A stretch of DNA of 64,000 bases, from positions 1 to 64,000 of the forward strand of contig NZ_ANBM01000006.1 in the NCBI RefSeq assembly GCF_002100115.1. Direction: 5' to 3'. The position numbers and the translations under genes were made by a program. A model generated the notes under the pieces. That model was not told the origin of the DNA, did not search any database, and saw only the letters and a program-made list of their open reading frames with translations. This DNA comes from Anaerovibrio sp. JC8 (GTDB lineage: Bacteria; Bacillota; Negativicutes; Selenomonadales; Selenomonadaceae). Positions 33,904-42,176 of this stretch are shown here, piece by piece (position 1 is the stretch's first letter; each line of letters begins with the position of its first letter).

Positions 33904-34245
33904 ATGAACATTATTCAGGAATTAGAGAAAGAACAGCTCAGAAATGACATCCCAGATTTCCAGCAGGGTGACACTGTACGTTGCCATGTAAAGGTTGTCG
34001 AGGGTTCCCGTGAGCGTATCCAGGTATTCGAGGGCGTTGTTATTGCACGTTCCGGTGCTGGCGTTCGTGAGACTTTCACCGTTCGTCGTATTGCCAGCGG
34101 TGTTGGCGTAGAGCGTACTTTCCCAGTACACTCCCCAAGACTCGATAAGATTGAAGTTAAGCGTCGTGGTGTTGTTCGTCGCGCTAAGCTGTACTATCTC
34201 CGTAACCTCACTGGTAAGGCTGCTCGTATCCGCGAGAAGCGCTAA
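33904..34245 (+). CDS. rplS: 50S ribosomal protein L19
   Basis: Ribosomal protein at the 30S-50S interface, 113 residues, full length. ATG 33904 follows AGAGGAGG; the frame opens 38 codons earlier in the leader. [19 protein letters not shown] and [13 protein letters not shown] are typical of L19, as is the basic [17 protein letters not shown] end. It is expressed alone, between a promoter/leader and a terminator. Confidence 0.98.
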   Translation: MNIIQELEKEQLRNDIPDFQQGDTVRCHVKVVEGSRERIQVFEGVVIARSGAGVRETFTVRRIASGVGVERTFPVHSPRLDKIEVKRRGVVRRAKLYYLRNLTGKAARIREKR

Positions 34246-34254
34246 TGTCAGAAT

Positions 34255-34288
34255 TGAAAAAGGGACTGTATTTCAGTCCCTTTTTTTC
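34255..34288 (+). terminator. Intrinsic terminator after rplS
   Basis: AAAGGGACTG pairs with CAGTCCCTTT around a 5-nt loop, followed by a T tract. Confidence 0.95.
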
Positions 34289-34345
34289 TTCTCGTAGTAG
34301 AGAGTGTTAAATGAGACTAATTCAGTGGGTAAGAGGTGATTTAGT

Positions 34346-34867
34346 TTGGGTCAGTTGGGTACTGAAATAAGAGATTGGGTTATTTCCATAGCTGTTGCCA
34401 TAGCATTGGCTATGTTTATTCGTACTTTTGTGGTGGAGCTGTATCTGGTAGATGGTCCGTCCATGATGCCAACCCTGGAGCATCAGCAGCGCCTTGTAGT
34501 AAACAAGTTTATCTATAAGATGCGTGCGCCTGAGCGGGGGGAGATACTTATCTTCCAATACCCTAGAGATAAGAGCCGTGACTTTATCAAGCGGGTTATT
34601 GCCGTTCCTGGTGATACCATTGAGATAAAGGATCACAATGTTTATGTCAATGGAGAGCTCCAGAATGAGGATTATATCCTGGCCAAGAGCCGCATGGATT
34701 ATCCAAAGACCACTATTCCGGAAGGACACGTATTTGTAATGGGCGATAACCGCAACAACTCCGAGGACAGCCGATTCCCGGATGTAGGCTTTGTGCCCTA
34801 TGATTTGTTAAAGGGTAAGGCCATGCTGGTATTCTGGCCATTGTCTGCATGGAAAACCTTGCCTTGA
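34346..34867 (+). CDS. lepB: Signal peptidase I
   Basis: Membrane-bound serine protease that removes signal peptides, 173 residues. The TTG start at 34346 is seven bases after GAGGTG. One N-terminal helix (WVISIAVAIALAMFIRTFVV) anchors it. The catalytic Ser is in VDGPSMMPTL and the Lys in FIKRVIAVPGD; MGDNRNNSEDSR is box E. The compact size is typical of the Gram-positive single-anchor type. A copy of ATGAGACT lies at 34311-34318, upstream. Confidence 0.95.
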   Translation: MGQLGTEIRDWVISIAVAIALAMFIRTFVVELYLVDGPSMMPTLEHQQRLVVNKFIYKMRAPERGEILIFQYPRDKSRDFIKRVIAVPGDTIEIKDHNVYVNGELQNEDYILAKSRMDYPKTTIPEGHVFVMGDNRNNSEDSRFPDVGFVPYDLLKGKAMLVFWPLSAWKTLP

Positions 34868-34887
34868 TAAAACTGGAATCAGTAATG

Positions 34888-34918
34888 AATACACCGGGAT
34901 TGTTTCCGGTGTATTTTT
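34888..34918 (+). terminator. Intrinsic terminator after lepB
   Basis: AATACACCGG pairs with CCGGTGTATT, followed by TTTT. Confidence 0.9.
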
Positions 34919-35043
34919 ATGCGCAAAAAACGGGACTATATACCTACAACCTCTGTGGTAATTAACAATTATTTTTGATAAAATATGCTTATCGATAAAG
35001 AGGATATCTTTGGGTGTGTATGAGCTTTGGAGGGGTATACTGT

Positions 35044-36804
35044 ATGCACGATGCACATGAGATGCGTCAGCTCTTTATGAAGCGGCTTTTGGGTAGCTGT
35101 TATCATAAAGTTGTACATGTAAATTTGCGTAAGGATAGCTTTCATATTCTCAAGCTGGATGAGTTTGAACGTCAGCATACGGCTATTGATTTAAATAAAG
35201 CAAGTTTAAGTGAGTGGTTTAATGACTTCGTCAACAGTGGAATGTGTCACGAAAGCGTTAGGCAAAGATTTGTGGAGTTCGCTTCACCAAATAATTTAAG
35301 ACGGCTTTGCAAGAAATGCACTGAGGGCTCGGTGCAGATTGTTTATTTGCGTCTTATGGGTAAGGACGGAAATTATCAGCCGGCTATATTGGAATTTTTC
35401 CCTGATATGGACGACAATTTTTCAGGGTTTATTACGGTGCGTTCTTTTGTATCCAGCACTGCCATCAGCAAGCGCAATATGCTGGACGATGTAGAGAACC
35501 GTAAGCATGACGACGGAAGCAAATATGACCGTTTGACTGGCCTGCTGAACCGACGGGCTTTCTGTGAGCGGGCAGATCAGATTATGGCTGAAAATCCTAC
35601 GAAGAAATATGATATTGTAGTTTCTGATGTGGTGGATTTCAAGCTGATAAATGAACATTACGGCTATGAGGCCGGTGATAAGGTTATTACGGAAATCAGC
35701 GAATGGCTCCAGTGCAATAAGGGAGATAATTTCCTTCTGGGCCGCTATGGCGGTGACCAGTTTGTCACCTTTATGGAGCATACGGGGATTTTGACGGATG
35801 AGTTTATTCGCTACATCTATCAGTCTGCCCGGGAAGTTATTTCCATGAAGGATCTGGTATTCCGGCTGGGAATTTATGAGAACGTGGACAGCTCTGTTTC
35901 TGCGGCTATTGCCTGTGACCGGGCTATCATGGCCCTGCAGCCTATCAAGCACCAGTATGGTAAGCTGTATGCCTTCTATGAGGATAGCATGCTGAGAGAT
36001 CTGGAGCGTTATCGCCGCATGGAAAAGGATATGCGCAATTCCCTGACCATGGGTGAGTTTTATCTGGTGTTCCAGCCTAAGCATAATGCCAGCACCGGTG
36101 AGCTGGAGGGGGCCGAGACTCTGCTGCGGTGGAACCATGCAGAGCTGGGCAGCATTTATCCAAACGAGTTTATTCCGATTATGGAGGACTGTGGCTTCAT
36201 CGTTGAGGTGGATATGTATGTCTGGGAGCAGACCTGCAAGTGCATCAAACGATGGACACAGCAGGGAATCCAGCCAGTACCTATGTCGGTAAATTTCTCC
36301 CGTCTTAATTTCCGCGAGCCGGACTTTGTTCAGCGGATTATTGAGATAACGGACAGATATGGCATAGACCGTTCCCTGCTGCATTTGGAGATTACGGAGA
36401 ATCTCTTTGAGGCAAGTCTGAATGAAATGCAGAAAACCCTGCAGGCATGCAAGGACAATGGCTTTAAGATTGAGCTGGACGATTTTGGCTCCGGCTATTC
36501 CTCCTTAAATGTTTTAGGTGATTTACCACTTGATACAATTAAGCTGGACAAGTCCTTCATGAATGAGCTGAGCGACAAGAAACGCAGCAACATTCTTTTG
36601 GGCTGTATCAGCCTGGCCAACAGCCTGGAGCTGAACACCATAGTGGAAGGGGTAGAGTCCCAGGAGCAGATGGATATGCTGCGCAGTTATGGTGCCAATA
36701 TGATTCAGGGCTTCTATTTTTCCAAGCCGATGAGCGAGGAGGACTTTACAGCCTATATTTGCAAGCATTCTCAGAATTGCCAAAAAACATTAAGATTTCA
36801 CTAA
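35044..36804 (+). CDS. GGDEF/EAL protein with inactive GGDEF, putative c-di-GMP phosphodiesterase
   Basis: 586 residues, soluble. ATG 35044 has GGAGGGG eight bases upstream; the GTG at 35014 lies before it. The first 150 residues form a PAS-like sensor. The GGDEF domain keeps DRLTGLLNRRAF but reads YGGDQF near residue 236, so cyclase activity is doubtful and a GTP-sensing role is possible. The EAL domain starts near residue 345: ETLLRW replaces EALLRW, and MSVNFS, LEITEN, DDFGSGYSS and EGVES supply the metal and catalytic residues. It is a single-gene unit. Confidence 0.9.
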   Translation: MHDAHEMRQLFMKRLLGSCYHKVVHVNLRKDSFHILKLDEFERQHTAIDLNKASLSEWFNDFVNSGMCHESVRQRFVEFASPNNLRRLCKKCTEGSVQIVYLRLMGKDGNYQPAILEFFPDMDDNFSGFITVRSFVSSTAISKRNMLDDVENRKHDDGSKYDRLTGLLNRRAFCERADQIMAENPTKKYDIVVSDVVDFKLINEHYGYEAGDKVITEISEWLQCNKGDNFLLGRYGGDQFVTFMEHTGILTDEFIRYIYQSAREVISMKDLVFRLGIYENVDSSVSAAIACDRAIMALQPIKHQYGKLYAFYEDSMLRDLERYRRMEKDMRNSLTMGEFYLVFQPKHNASTGELEGAETLLRWNHAELGSIYPNEFIPIMEDCGFIVEVDMYVWEQTCKCIKRWTQQGIQPVPMSVNFSRLNFREPDFVQRIIEITDRYGIDRSLLHLEITENLFEASLNEMQKTLQACKDNGFKIELDDFGSGYSSLNVLGDLPLDTIKLDKSFMNELSDKKRSNILLGCISLANSLELNTIVEGVESQEQMDMLRSYGANMIQGFYFSKPMSEEDFTAYICKHSQNCQKTLRFH

Positions 36805-36812
36805 ATAATATG

Positions 36813-36856
36813 AACCCTGTGTCAGGTCAGTAAATATATGGCCGGCATAGGGTTTT
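36813..36856 (+). terminator. Intrinsic terminator after the GGDEF/EAL gene
   Basis: AACCCTGTG pairs with CATAGGGTT (one G-U pair), followed by TTTT. Confidence 0.75.
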
Positions 36857-36890
36857 CTTATGTTCATCTAATGTATGATGGCGTAAGATG

Positions 36891-36899
36891 TGGTATAAT
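36891..36899 (+). promoter_or_regulatory. Extended -10 promoter of the SIMPL-domain gene
   Basis: TGGTATAAT is a perfect TGn-extended -10, 43 bases before the start codon; the -35 is weak. Confidence 0.6.
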
Positions 36900-36941
36900 A
36901 TCAGACGTGTTAAACAATGTTTGCGTAAGGGAGGTTTTTTT

Positions 36942-37676
36942 ATGCTTAGCAAAAAGGTTTATATCGTAGTGATGTGTTTAGTGTTATGTCTGGGCCTTAT
37001 GGGAGCAGCCAGTGCAGCCCCAAACGGTCAGTATAGCGAGTCGTCTATAATATCCGTGGATGGATATGGTACGGCAACCACCAGCCCGGATATGGCTAAT
37101 ATAAGAATCGGTATTGAGTCCACGGCCAAGGATGCCAAGCTGGCTCAGCAGGAAAATGCCACCAAGATGGCTTCTGTCCTGGAGGCCATAAAGGCTTTGG
37201 GAATTGAGGACAGCAATATCAAGACTGCTTTCTTTGATTTAAGCCCAATTTATAATTATCCTGAGGGCAAATCTGCGGAAGTGGTGGGTTACACTGCTAC
37301 CAACTATATTGCGGTAAAGGTTAATGATGTGACCAAGGCCGGCACAGTTATTGACAAGGCCCTAAACAACGGTGCCAACCGCATTGACAGCCTTAGCTTT
37401 GATGTGAAGTCCCCGGAGGGATTGCGCAAGGCAGCCCTTAAGAATGCCGTTCAGGATGCCAGAAACAAGGCAGATATTCTTGCCGGAGCTCTGGGAGTGC
37501 GGATTACCGGTATCAAGCTGGTTACGGAAAATGTTGGATCTGTTACCGCCAGAGAAAACAAAATGATGGGCACCGGTGCCCGTGATTTTGTGGCAGCCAG
37601 TGCGGTAGCTACCCCGCTGGAGGCTGGAACCATTGACGTAAAAGCCACCGTGCATATTGACTATATTATCGAATAA
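36942..37676 (+). CDS. Exported SIMPL-domain (DUF541) protein
   Basis: 244 residues. ATG 36942 follows AAGGGAGG; the frame opens 18 codons earlier. A Sec signal peptide ends near ASAAPNG. The SIMPL/DUF541 fold follows: VDGYGTATTSPDMANIRIG at the start, then repeated Lys/Ala-rich helices and YTATNYIAVKVNDV. Such proteins (BP26, YggE) form periplasmic or surface ring-like oligomers with roles in stress resistance. The acyltransferase gene follows 25 bases later. Confidence 0.88.
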   Translation: MLSKKVYIVVMCLVLCLGLMGAASAAPNGQYSESSIISVDGYGTATTSPDMANIRIGIESTAKDAKLAQQENATKMASVLEAIKALGIEDSNIKTAFFDLSPIYNYPEGKSAEVVGYTATNYIAVKVNDVTKAGTVIDKALNNGANRIDSLSFDVKSPEGLRKAALKNAVQDARNKADILAGALGVRITGIKLVTENVGSVTARENKMMGTGARDFVAASAVATPLEAGTIDVKATVHIDYIIE

Positions 37677-37701
37677 AAAATAAAAATTTGGGAGTTTTTT
37701 G

Positions 37702-38838
37702 ATGAAAAAGCCACGTTTAGAGGCCATAGAGTTTATCCGGGGTATTTCCATGCTGGGAGTAATCGGGATTCATATTGGTTCTGCCTATCTTGGGCAGCAC
37801 CTTACTCCGGAGGCCCCCGGCAATGCCCATCTGGTGGCATTACTTGAGATATTTACAAGATTCAGCGTACCGATTTTCTTCTTTATTTCAGCCTTTGGCC
37901 TGTTTTACAATTTGGACATGGCCAAGCCCTTTGTTTACAAGGATTTTTTAAAGCGCCGTTATAAGGCCGTAGTGGTGCCTTATGTGGTGTGGTCCCTGTT
38001 TTATATCCTGCACTATTGCGTGCTGTGGCAGGATTTTGGGCCTCTCAGGCTGATTACCATATTGTATGATCTGTTTTTCGGCCTGGCAAATTATCAGCTG
38101 TACTTTATGGTGCTGCTTATCTGGTTCTATTTGCTGATGCCAATATGGGTATGGGCGGTAAGACGGCTTAATATTTCTCGGCTGGCCCTGCTGCTGGTAT
38201 TCCAGATAGCCATCAACTACTATCTGTGTTTTATGTGGAATGCCTGGGCAGTGGAAAACCCTTATCTTAAGCCATTTGCCATGTACCATCTGAATTACTG
38301 GGTAATTCATTATGTATTTATCTTCCTGCTGGGTGGCTATCTGGCAGTGAATATGGATAAATTCATGACCTTTATGGAAAATTATCGTGGTGGTATTGTA
38401 GCTTTTTTCTGGCTGTCTCTGGCCGGACATCTGGGCTACTACTATTATTTGCTTCATAGCAAGGGCTATACCCCGTTGGAGGGCGTCAACACAGCCCATC
38501 AGCTGTGTCCAACTGGTATTATCTATACCCTGGGAGCCTGCCTGTTTTTCTTTACGATTTTCACCATCTGGAGACTGCCGGATAGATTGAAGCCGGTGCT
38601 GTCCCTTTTGGGAAAGCATTCCTATTTCATGTATCTGGCCCATCCGGTGGCAATTACCTATATTTCATTGTATTATGAGCATATAGGCTTGAGAATCCAT
38701 GCCTTTACGGCAGTAGTGATGTATTTTCAGGTTGTAATATTTACTTTGCTGGCGGCTGTGCTTATGCGCCGTCTGGGGGAGATTATCCCTGTTATCAATA
38801 AGGCTACCATTGGGATATATCCTAAGAAAACAGCATAA
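37702..38838 (+). CDS. Acyltransferase 3 family membrane protein
   Basis: 378 residues, about ten helices. ATG 37702 has GGGAG seven bases upstream. FIRGISMLGVIGIHIG near the N-terminus contains the conserved Arg and catalytic-type His of the family (OatA, WecH, NodX), and PVFFFISAFG-like PIFFFISAFGLF follows. It most likely O-acetylates a cell-surface polysaccharide, peptidoglycan or lipid sugar; the acceptor cannot be deduced. No extracellular SGNH domain is attached. Confidence 0.9.
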   Translation: MKKPRLEAIEFIRGISMLGVIGIHIGSAYLGQHLTPEAPGNAHLVALLEIFTRFSVPIFFFISAFGLFYNLDMAKPFVYKDFLKRRYKAVVVPYVVWSLFYILHYCVLWQDFGPLRLITILYDLFFGLANYQLYFMVLLIWFYLLMPIWVWAVRRLNISRLALLLVFQIAINYYLCFMWNAWAVENPYLKPFAMYHLNYWVIHYVFIFLLGGYLAVNMDKFMTFMENYRGGIVAFFWLSLAGHLGYYYYLLHSKGYTPLEGVNTAHQLCPTGIIYTLGACLFFFTIFTIWRLPDRLKPVLSLLGKHSYFMYLAHPVAITYISLYYEHIGLRIHAFTAVVMYFQVVIFTLLAAVLMRRLGEIIPVINKATIGIYPKKTA

Positions 38839-38840
38839 GA

Positions 38841-38865
38841 AGGGCTCCCCGGCGGGAGCCTTTTT
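38841..38865 (+). terminator. Intrinsic terminator after the acyltransferase
   Basis: GGGCTCCC pairs with GGGAGCC around CGGC, followed by TTTTT. Confidence 0.93.
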
Positions 38866-38900
38866 ACTAAGACTTATTCAATGGGTTCATGGAGGAGAGA

Positions 38901-40076
38901 ATGGAGACTTCGTATATAATTATTGTGCTTTTGCTGATTGTTGTCGGCCTTTTGGTTTCTTTGGTAATGAAGAAGCCGGACAATTCCCATGCTGAGCAGG
39001 TGCTGTGGAACATGCAGAAGGCCCTGGGGGACAGCCAGCAGATGACCAAGGAGGATATCTGCCGCAATATCATGCAGCTGGATAACGCCAACAGCCAGAA
39101 TCTCAAGGAAATCAAGGATATTGTGGACCGGGGACTGGTGTCGGTGCGAAATGAAACGGAAAAGGGCATCGCATCTGTTCGGGGAGATTTGGACAAGAAC
39201 CTTAAGGAGATCAAGGGCGTGGTGGATGAACAGCTTCAGACAGTCCTGGAAAAGCGGATTACCGCTTCCTTTAAGACCGTCAGCACCCAGCTGGAGCAGG
39301 TTTATAAGGGTCTGGGCGAAATGCAGGCCCTGGCCAGTGATGTGGGCAGCCTTAAGCAGGTCCTCAGCGGCGTAAAAACCCGTGGTGTACTGGGTGAGTA
39401 CCAGCTGAAAAGCATTCTGGTGGAGATTTTGACCACAGAGCAGTTTGAGGAAAATGTGGAAACGGTGCCTAATAGCGGTAAGCGGGTGGAATTTGCCATC
39501 AAGCTGCCGGGAATGGACGGGGAAACTGTCTATTTGCCTATAGACGCCAAATTCCCAATGGATTCCTATAACCATCTTCTGGAAGCCCAGGATACCGGGG
39601 ATAAGGCCCTCATTGATCAGGCCCAGAAGGAGCTGGAGAACCGTCTGGATGGCGAGGCCAAGGATATTTCCACCAAATATCTGGCACCGCCTCATACCAC
39701 CAGCTTTGCCATTATGTTCCTGCCAATAGAGGGGCTCTATGCCCATGCGGTGGACAGCGGCATGGTGGAACGGCTTCAGCATAAGTACAAGGTCAATATT
39801 GCTGGGCCAAGCACCATGGCAGCCATGCTGAACAGCCTGCAGATGGGCTTTAGAACGCTGGCCATTCAGAAGCGGTCCAGCGAGGTGTGGAAGACCCTGG
39901 GAGAGGTCAAGAGCGAATTTATTAAGTATAATGCGGCTATGGACGCTCTCCACAAGCAGTTTGGTCAGGTGACCACCAAATTTGATGCTTTGGTAAATAC
40001 CCGCACCAACGTGCTTATGCGTAAATTCCGGGATGTGGAGGCCATGCCGGAGCTGGAGGATAATCAGGATGAATAA
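38901..40076 (+). CDS. rmuC: RmuC family DNA recombination protein
   Basis: 391 residues. ATG 38901 is chosen because GGAGGAG lies inside the N-terminal codons of the alternative start 38889. A single N-terminal helix anchors the protein to the membrane. A long coiled coil (about 30-150) follows, then the RmuC nuclease-like core with GVLGEYQL, LPIDAKFP and PPHTTSFAIMFLPIEG. RmuC limits inversions at short repeats in E. coli and is predicted to have a restriction-endonuclease-like fold. The prsW-like gene follows 17 bases later. Confidence 0.93.
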   Translation: METSYIIIVLLLIVVGLLVSLVMKKPDNSHAEQVLWNMQKALGDSQQMTKEDICRNIMQLDNANSQNLKEIKDIVDRGLVSVRNETEKGIASVRGDLDKNLKEIKGVVDEQLQTVLEKRITASFKTVSTQLEQVYKGLGEMQALASDVGSLKQVLSGVKTRGVLGEYQLKSILVEILTTEQFEENVETVPNSGKRVEFAIKLPGMDGETVYLPIDAKFPMDSYNHLLEAQDTGDKALIDQAQKELENRLDGEAKDISTKYLAPPHTTSFAIMFLPIEGLYAHAVDSGMVERLQHKYKVNIAGPSTMAAMLNSLQMGFRTLAIQKRSSEVWKTLGEVKSEFIKYNAAMDALHKQFGQVTTKFDALVNTRTNVLMRKFRDVEAMPELEDNQDE

Positions 40077-40093
40077 GGTGGAGGGTACAATAT

Positions 40094-40801
40094 ATGGATG
40101 ATACGTTGCTGAATCTGGCCATAGTGCCGGGATTAGGTTTTTTGTATTATATTTATACTCTGGACAAGATCGAAAAAGAACCTCCGGAGCTGCTGATAAA
40201 GCTGTTTCTTTTTGGCGCAATCTGCTGCTTTCCGGCGGTGGTGGCAGAGGTGGCGGCCGGTGGTATCCTGACGGCAATGCTGGAGGAAGGCTCTGTGGAG
40301 TACGTCTTTCTTGAAGCCTTCCTGGGAGTTGCTTTGATGGAGGAGGGCTGCAAGCTTTTTGCCTTGAAGCGGCTGACCTGGACCAACCCTCATTTTAACT
40401 ACCGCTTTGATGCCATAGTTTATGCTGTCTGTGTCAGCATGGGCTTTGCAGTGCTGGAAAATATCTTCTATGTACTGGATGGCGGCCTTGAAACTGCTGT
40501 GGGCAGGGCATTTACATCAATTCCGGGGCATGGCATATTCGGTATTTTCATGGGCATTTATTACGGTCAGGCCAAGGAATATCTGCATCGTATGAACCGC
40601 ACTGTCAAGGATCGGAGCCTAAAGCTGGCCCTGATTGTGCCGACACTGCTGCATGGGTTCTATGATTTCTGCCTGCTGACAGAGGATGACGTCATGATAG
40701 GTGTATTCCTGGTTTTCCTTGTGGGACTCTATATACACGCCTTTTTTGACCGTCCGCCGCATGTCCAAGGAGGACCATCGAATATATTACTAATGGATTA
40801 A
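40094..40801 (+). CDS. PrsW-type intramembrane metalloprotease
   Basis: 235 residues, seven or eight helices. The family motifs are seen in order: LGVALMEEGCKLFAL (EExxK), FDAIVYAVCVSMGFAVLENI (GFAxxEN), FTSIPGHGIFG (HxxxG region) and LLHGFYDF. The Glu and His residues form the predicted metal site. PrsW of Bacillus starts degradation of the anti-sigma factor RsiW; here the substrate is unknown. It is co-transcribed with rmuC. Confidence 0.9.
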   Translation: MDDTLLNLAIVPGLGFLYYIYTLDKIEKEPPELLIKLFLFGAICCFPAVVAEVAAGGILTAMLEEGSVEYVFLEAFLGVALMEEGCKLFALKRLTWTNPHFNYRFDAIVYAVCVSMGFAVLENIFYVLDGGLETAVGRAFTSIPGHGIFGIFMGIYYGQAKEYLHRMNRTVKDRSLKLALIVPTLLHGFYDFCLLTEDDVMIGVFLVFLVGLYIHAFFDRPPHVQGGPSNILLMD

Positions 40802-40815
40802 ACTGAATTGAGTAT

Positions 40816-40860
40816 AAGGAGTGCTTTTGTGGCCTGCAAGGCCCGAAGGTACTCCTTTTT
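40816..40860 (+). terminator. Intrinsic terminator after rmuC-prsW
   Basis: AAGGAGT pairs with ACTCCTT and encloses GGCC/GGCC, followed by TTTTT. Confidence 0.8.
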
Positions 40861-40900
40861 GTTATGTAGAAATTTATTTTGGTATGTATCAAAATATATG

Positions 40901-40960
40901 TTGATTTTTTCGAGTAGGATATATACAATTACTGTAGGTAATTACAATTACCCACAGTAA
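40901..40960 (+). promoter_or_regulatory. Promoter with large palindromic operator before the recombinase gene
   Basis: TTGATT (40901-40906) and TACAAT (40924-40929) are 17 bp apart. TTACTGTAGGTAATT (40929-40943) and AATTACCCACAGTAA (40946-40960) form an inverted repeat with one mismatch and a 2-bp centre. It spans the expected start of transcription and touches the ribosome binding site GGAG at 40961. Confidence 0.7.
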
Positions 40961-40971
40961 GGAGTAAAGAT

Positions 40972-41910
40972 ATGATTTCTACTCATAAATTTATCACCAA
41001 CATAGATAGATACATCATTCCATGTATTGCCAAGGGAAAACCATCAAAGGATACCCTTGAGGCTTATCTGAAGCATATCCGTCTTTTTCTTAATTGGTGC
41101 CACCGGGATAACCGCCACCCACTGAACATGACGGAAATGCAGATCAGCATGTACTATCAGGAGCTGGTAGACAGAGGATACAAGCCCTTGACCATCCACA
41201 TAAAGATGGCTGCCGTAAAAGCCTTTTATCGGGCTGCCCTGCAGCAGGGGCTTATGTTTAATAATCCCTGCGACCATATCCAGACCCAGGGGGGTAATCC
41301 GCCAACCCTAAGATACTATCTTGATGTGGATCAGCTGCAGGTGGTTTGCAACACCTATATGGATGAGCCGGAGCCATTTATCCGGCACCGTAATACGCTG
41401 ATACTTTATCTCTTTAGCGTGGAAGGACTGCGTCCAATTGATATTTTCCGGCTTAATATGCAGGACATAGACTGGGAGCATTTGACCATAAGCATTGGAA
41501 CAAGCAGGCTGGAAAGAGAAGAAATATATCCCTGTGCAGAGACTATGGACATATTAAAGGATTATATAAAAAGCATTCCGGACAATATCACTGATATGCT
41601 GGAAAACCAGCTGGCACCTTTAATAATTTCCAATTCCCGAAATAATTATGGTGGCCGTCTGTCCCGTAACGGCATGCGGCTTATTATTAATACAGCTCTG
41701 GACAAGGCCGGGCTGAAAGTATCCGGTTCTTCAGCCAATCTCCTCAGAAACAGCTGTGGCACAAATCTTTTTAAGGCCACCAATGATATTAAGCTGGTTC
41801 AAAAAACATTGCGCCAGCAGAATGTAAGCTCAGCCTTAAAATTCGCAGCAGACAATAAAACCTTAAGCCAGCGGACCACATCAGTTATTGCTCCAAAGCG
41901 TAATAAATAG
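40972..41910 (+). CDS. Degenerate tyrosine recombinase/integrase, probably catalytically inactive
   Basis: 312 residues, complete length. An N-terminal SAM-like core-binding domain (about 10-95) and C-terminal catalytic fold are visible. Arg I is kept in EGLRPIDIFRL. HxLR reads NLLRN (His to Asn), the LGH motif reads LRQ (His to Gln), and the position of the Tyr nucleophile reads KFAA (Phe); no Tyr occurs after it. Three of the six catalytic positions are therefore missing. It may be a domesticated DNA-binding protein acting on the palindrome just upstream. No attachment sites or phage genes are nearby. Confidence 0.8.
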   Translation: MISTHKFITNIDRYIIPCIAKGKPSKDTLEAYLKHIRLFLNWCHRDNRHPLNMTEMQISMYYQELVDRGYKPLTIHIKMAAVKAFYRAALQQGLMFNNPCDHIQTQGGNPPTLRYYLDVDQLQVVCNTYMDEPEPFIRHRNTLILYLFSVEGLRPIDIFRLNMQDIDWEHLTISIGTSRLEREEIYPCAETMDILKDYIKSIPDNITDMLENQLAPLIISNSRNNYGGRLSRNGMRLIINTALDKAGLKVSGSSANLLRNSCGTNLFKATNDIKLVQKTLRQQNVSSALKFAADNKTLSQRTTSVIAPKRNK

Positions 41911-41929
41911 GCGTTCAGGGCCGTTTCTG

Positions 41930-41997
41930 ACTATCTTTTATTTTACTTCCGATAAATTATCATTATCGGAAGTAAAAATGCAAAATTCACTATCTTT
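41930..41997. repeat. Perfect 15-bp palindrome between short direct repeats
   Basis: TTTTACTTCCGATAA (41941-41955) pairs with TTATCGGAAGTAAAA (41963-41977) around a 7-nt loop. ACTATCTTT occurs on both sides, at 41930-41938 and 41989-41997. No T run follows on the plus strand, so it is a poor terminator for the recombinase gene; it could be a small inserted palindrome or a binding site. Confidence 0.65.
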
Positions 41998-42176
41998 AAA
42001 AAATCCCCTATCCCAATCTACAAGAATAATAGTTAAAAAACTACTTTTTCCACACTCCCAAAGCAAAAAAGCCTTATGTTCTCGCAGGAAAAACAGAAGG
42101 CAAAGTCGAAGTAAACAGTTAAAGTTGATTTCTTCAATACATAATCTTTCCGGGATATTACAGGGAGTGATTATAC

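Noticed and set aside
38874-40277. 467-codon open frame on the minus strand opposite rmuC
   Set aside because: It is fully antisense to a recognisable gene, has His/Gln-rich low-complexity composition and no ribosome binding site; a codon-usage shadow.
40972-41910. Integrated prophage or ICE around the recombinase
   Set aside because: No structural, relaxase or replication genes and no attachment-site repeats are nearby, and the recombinase lacks its nucleophile.
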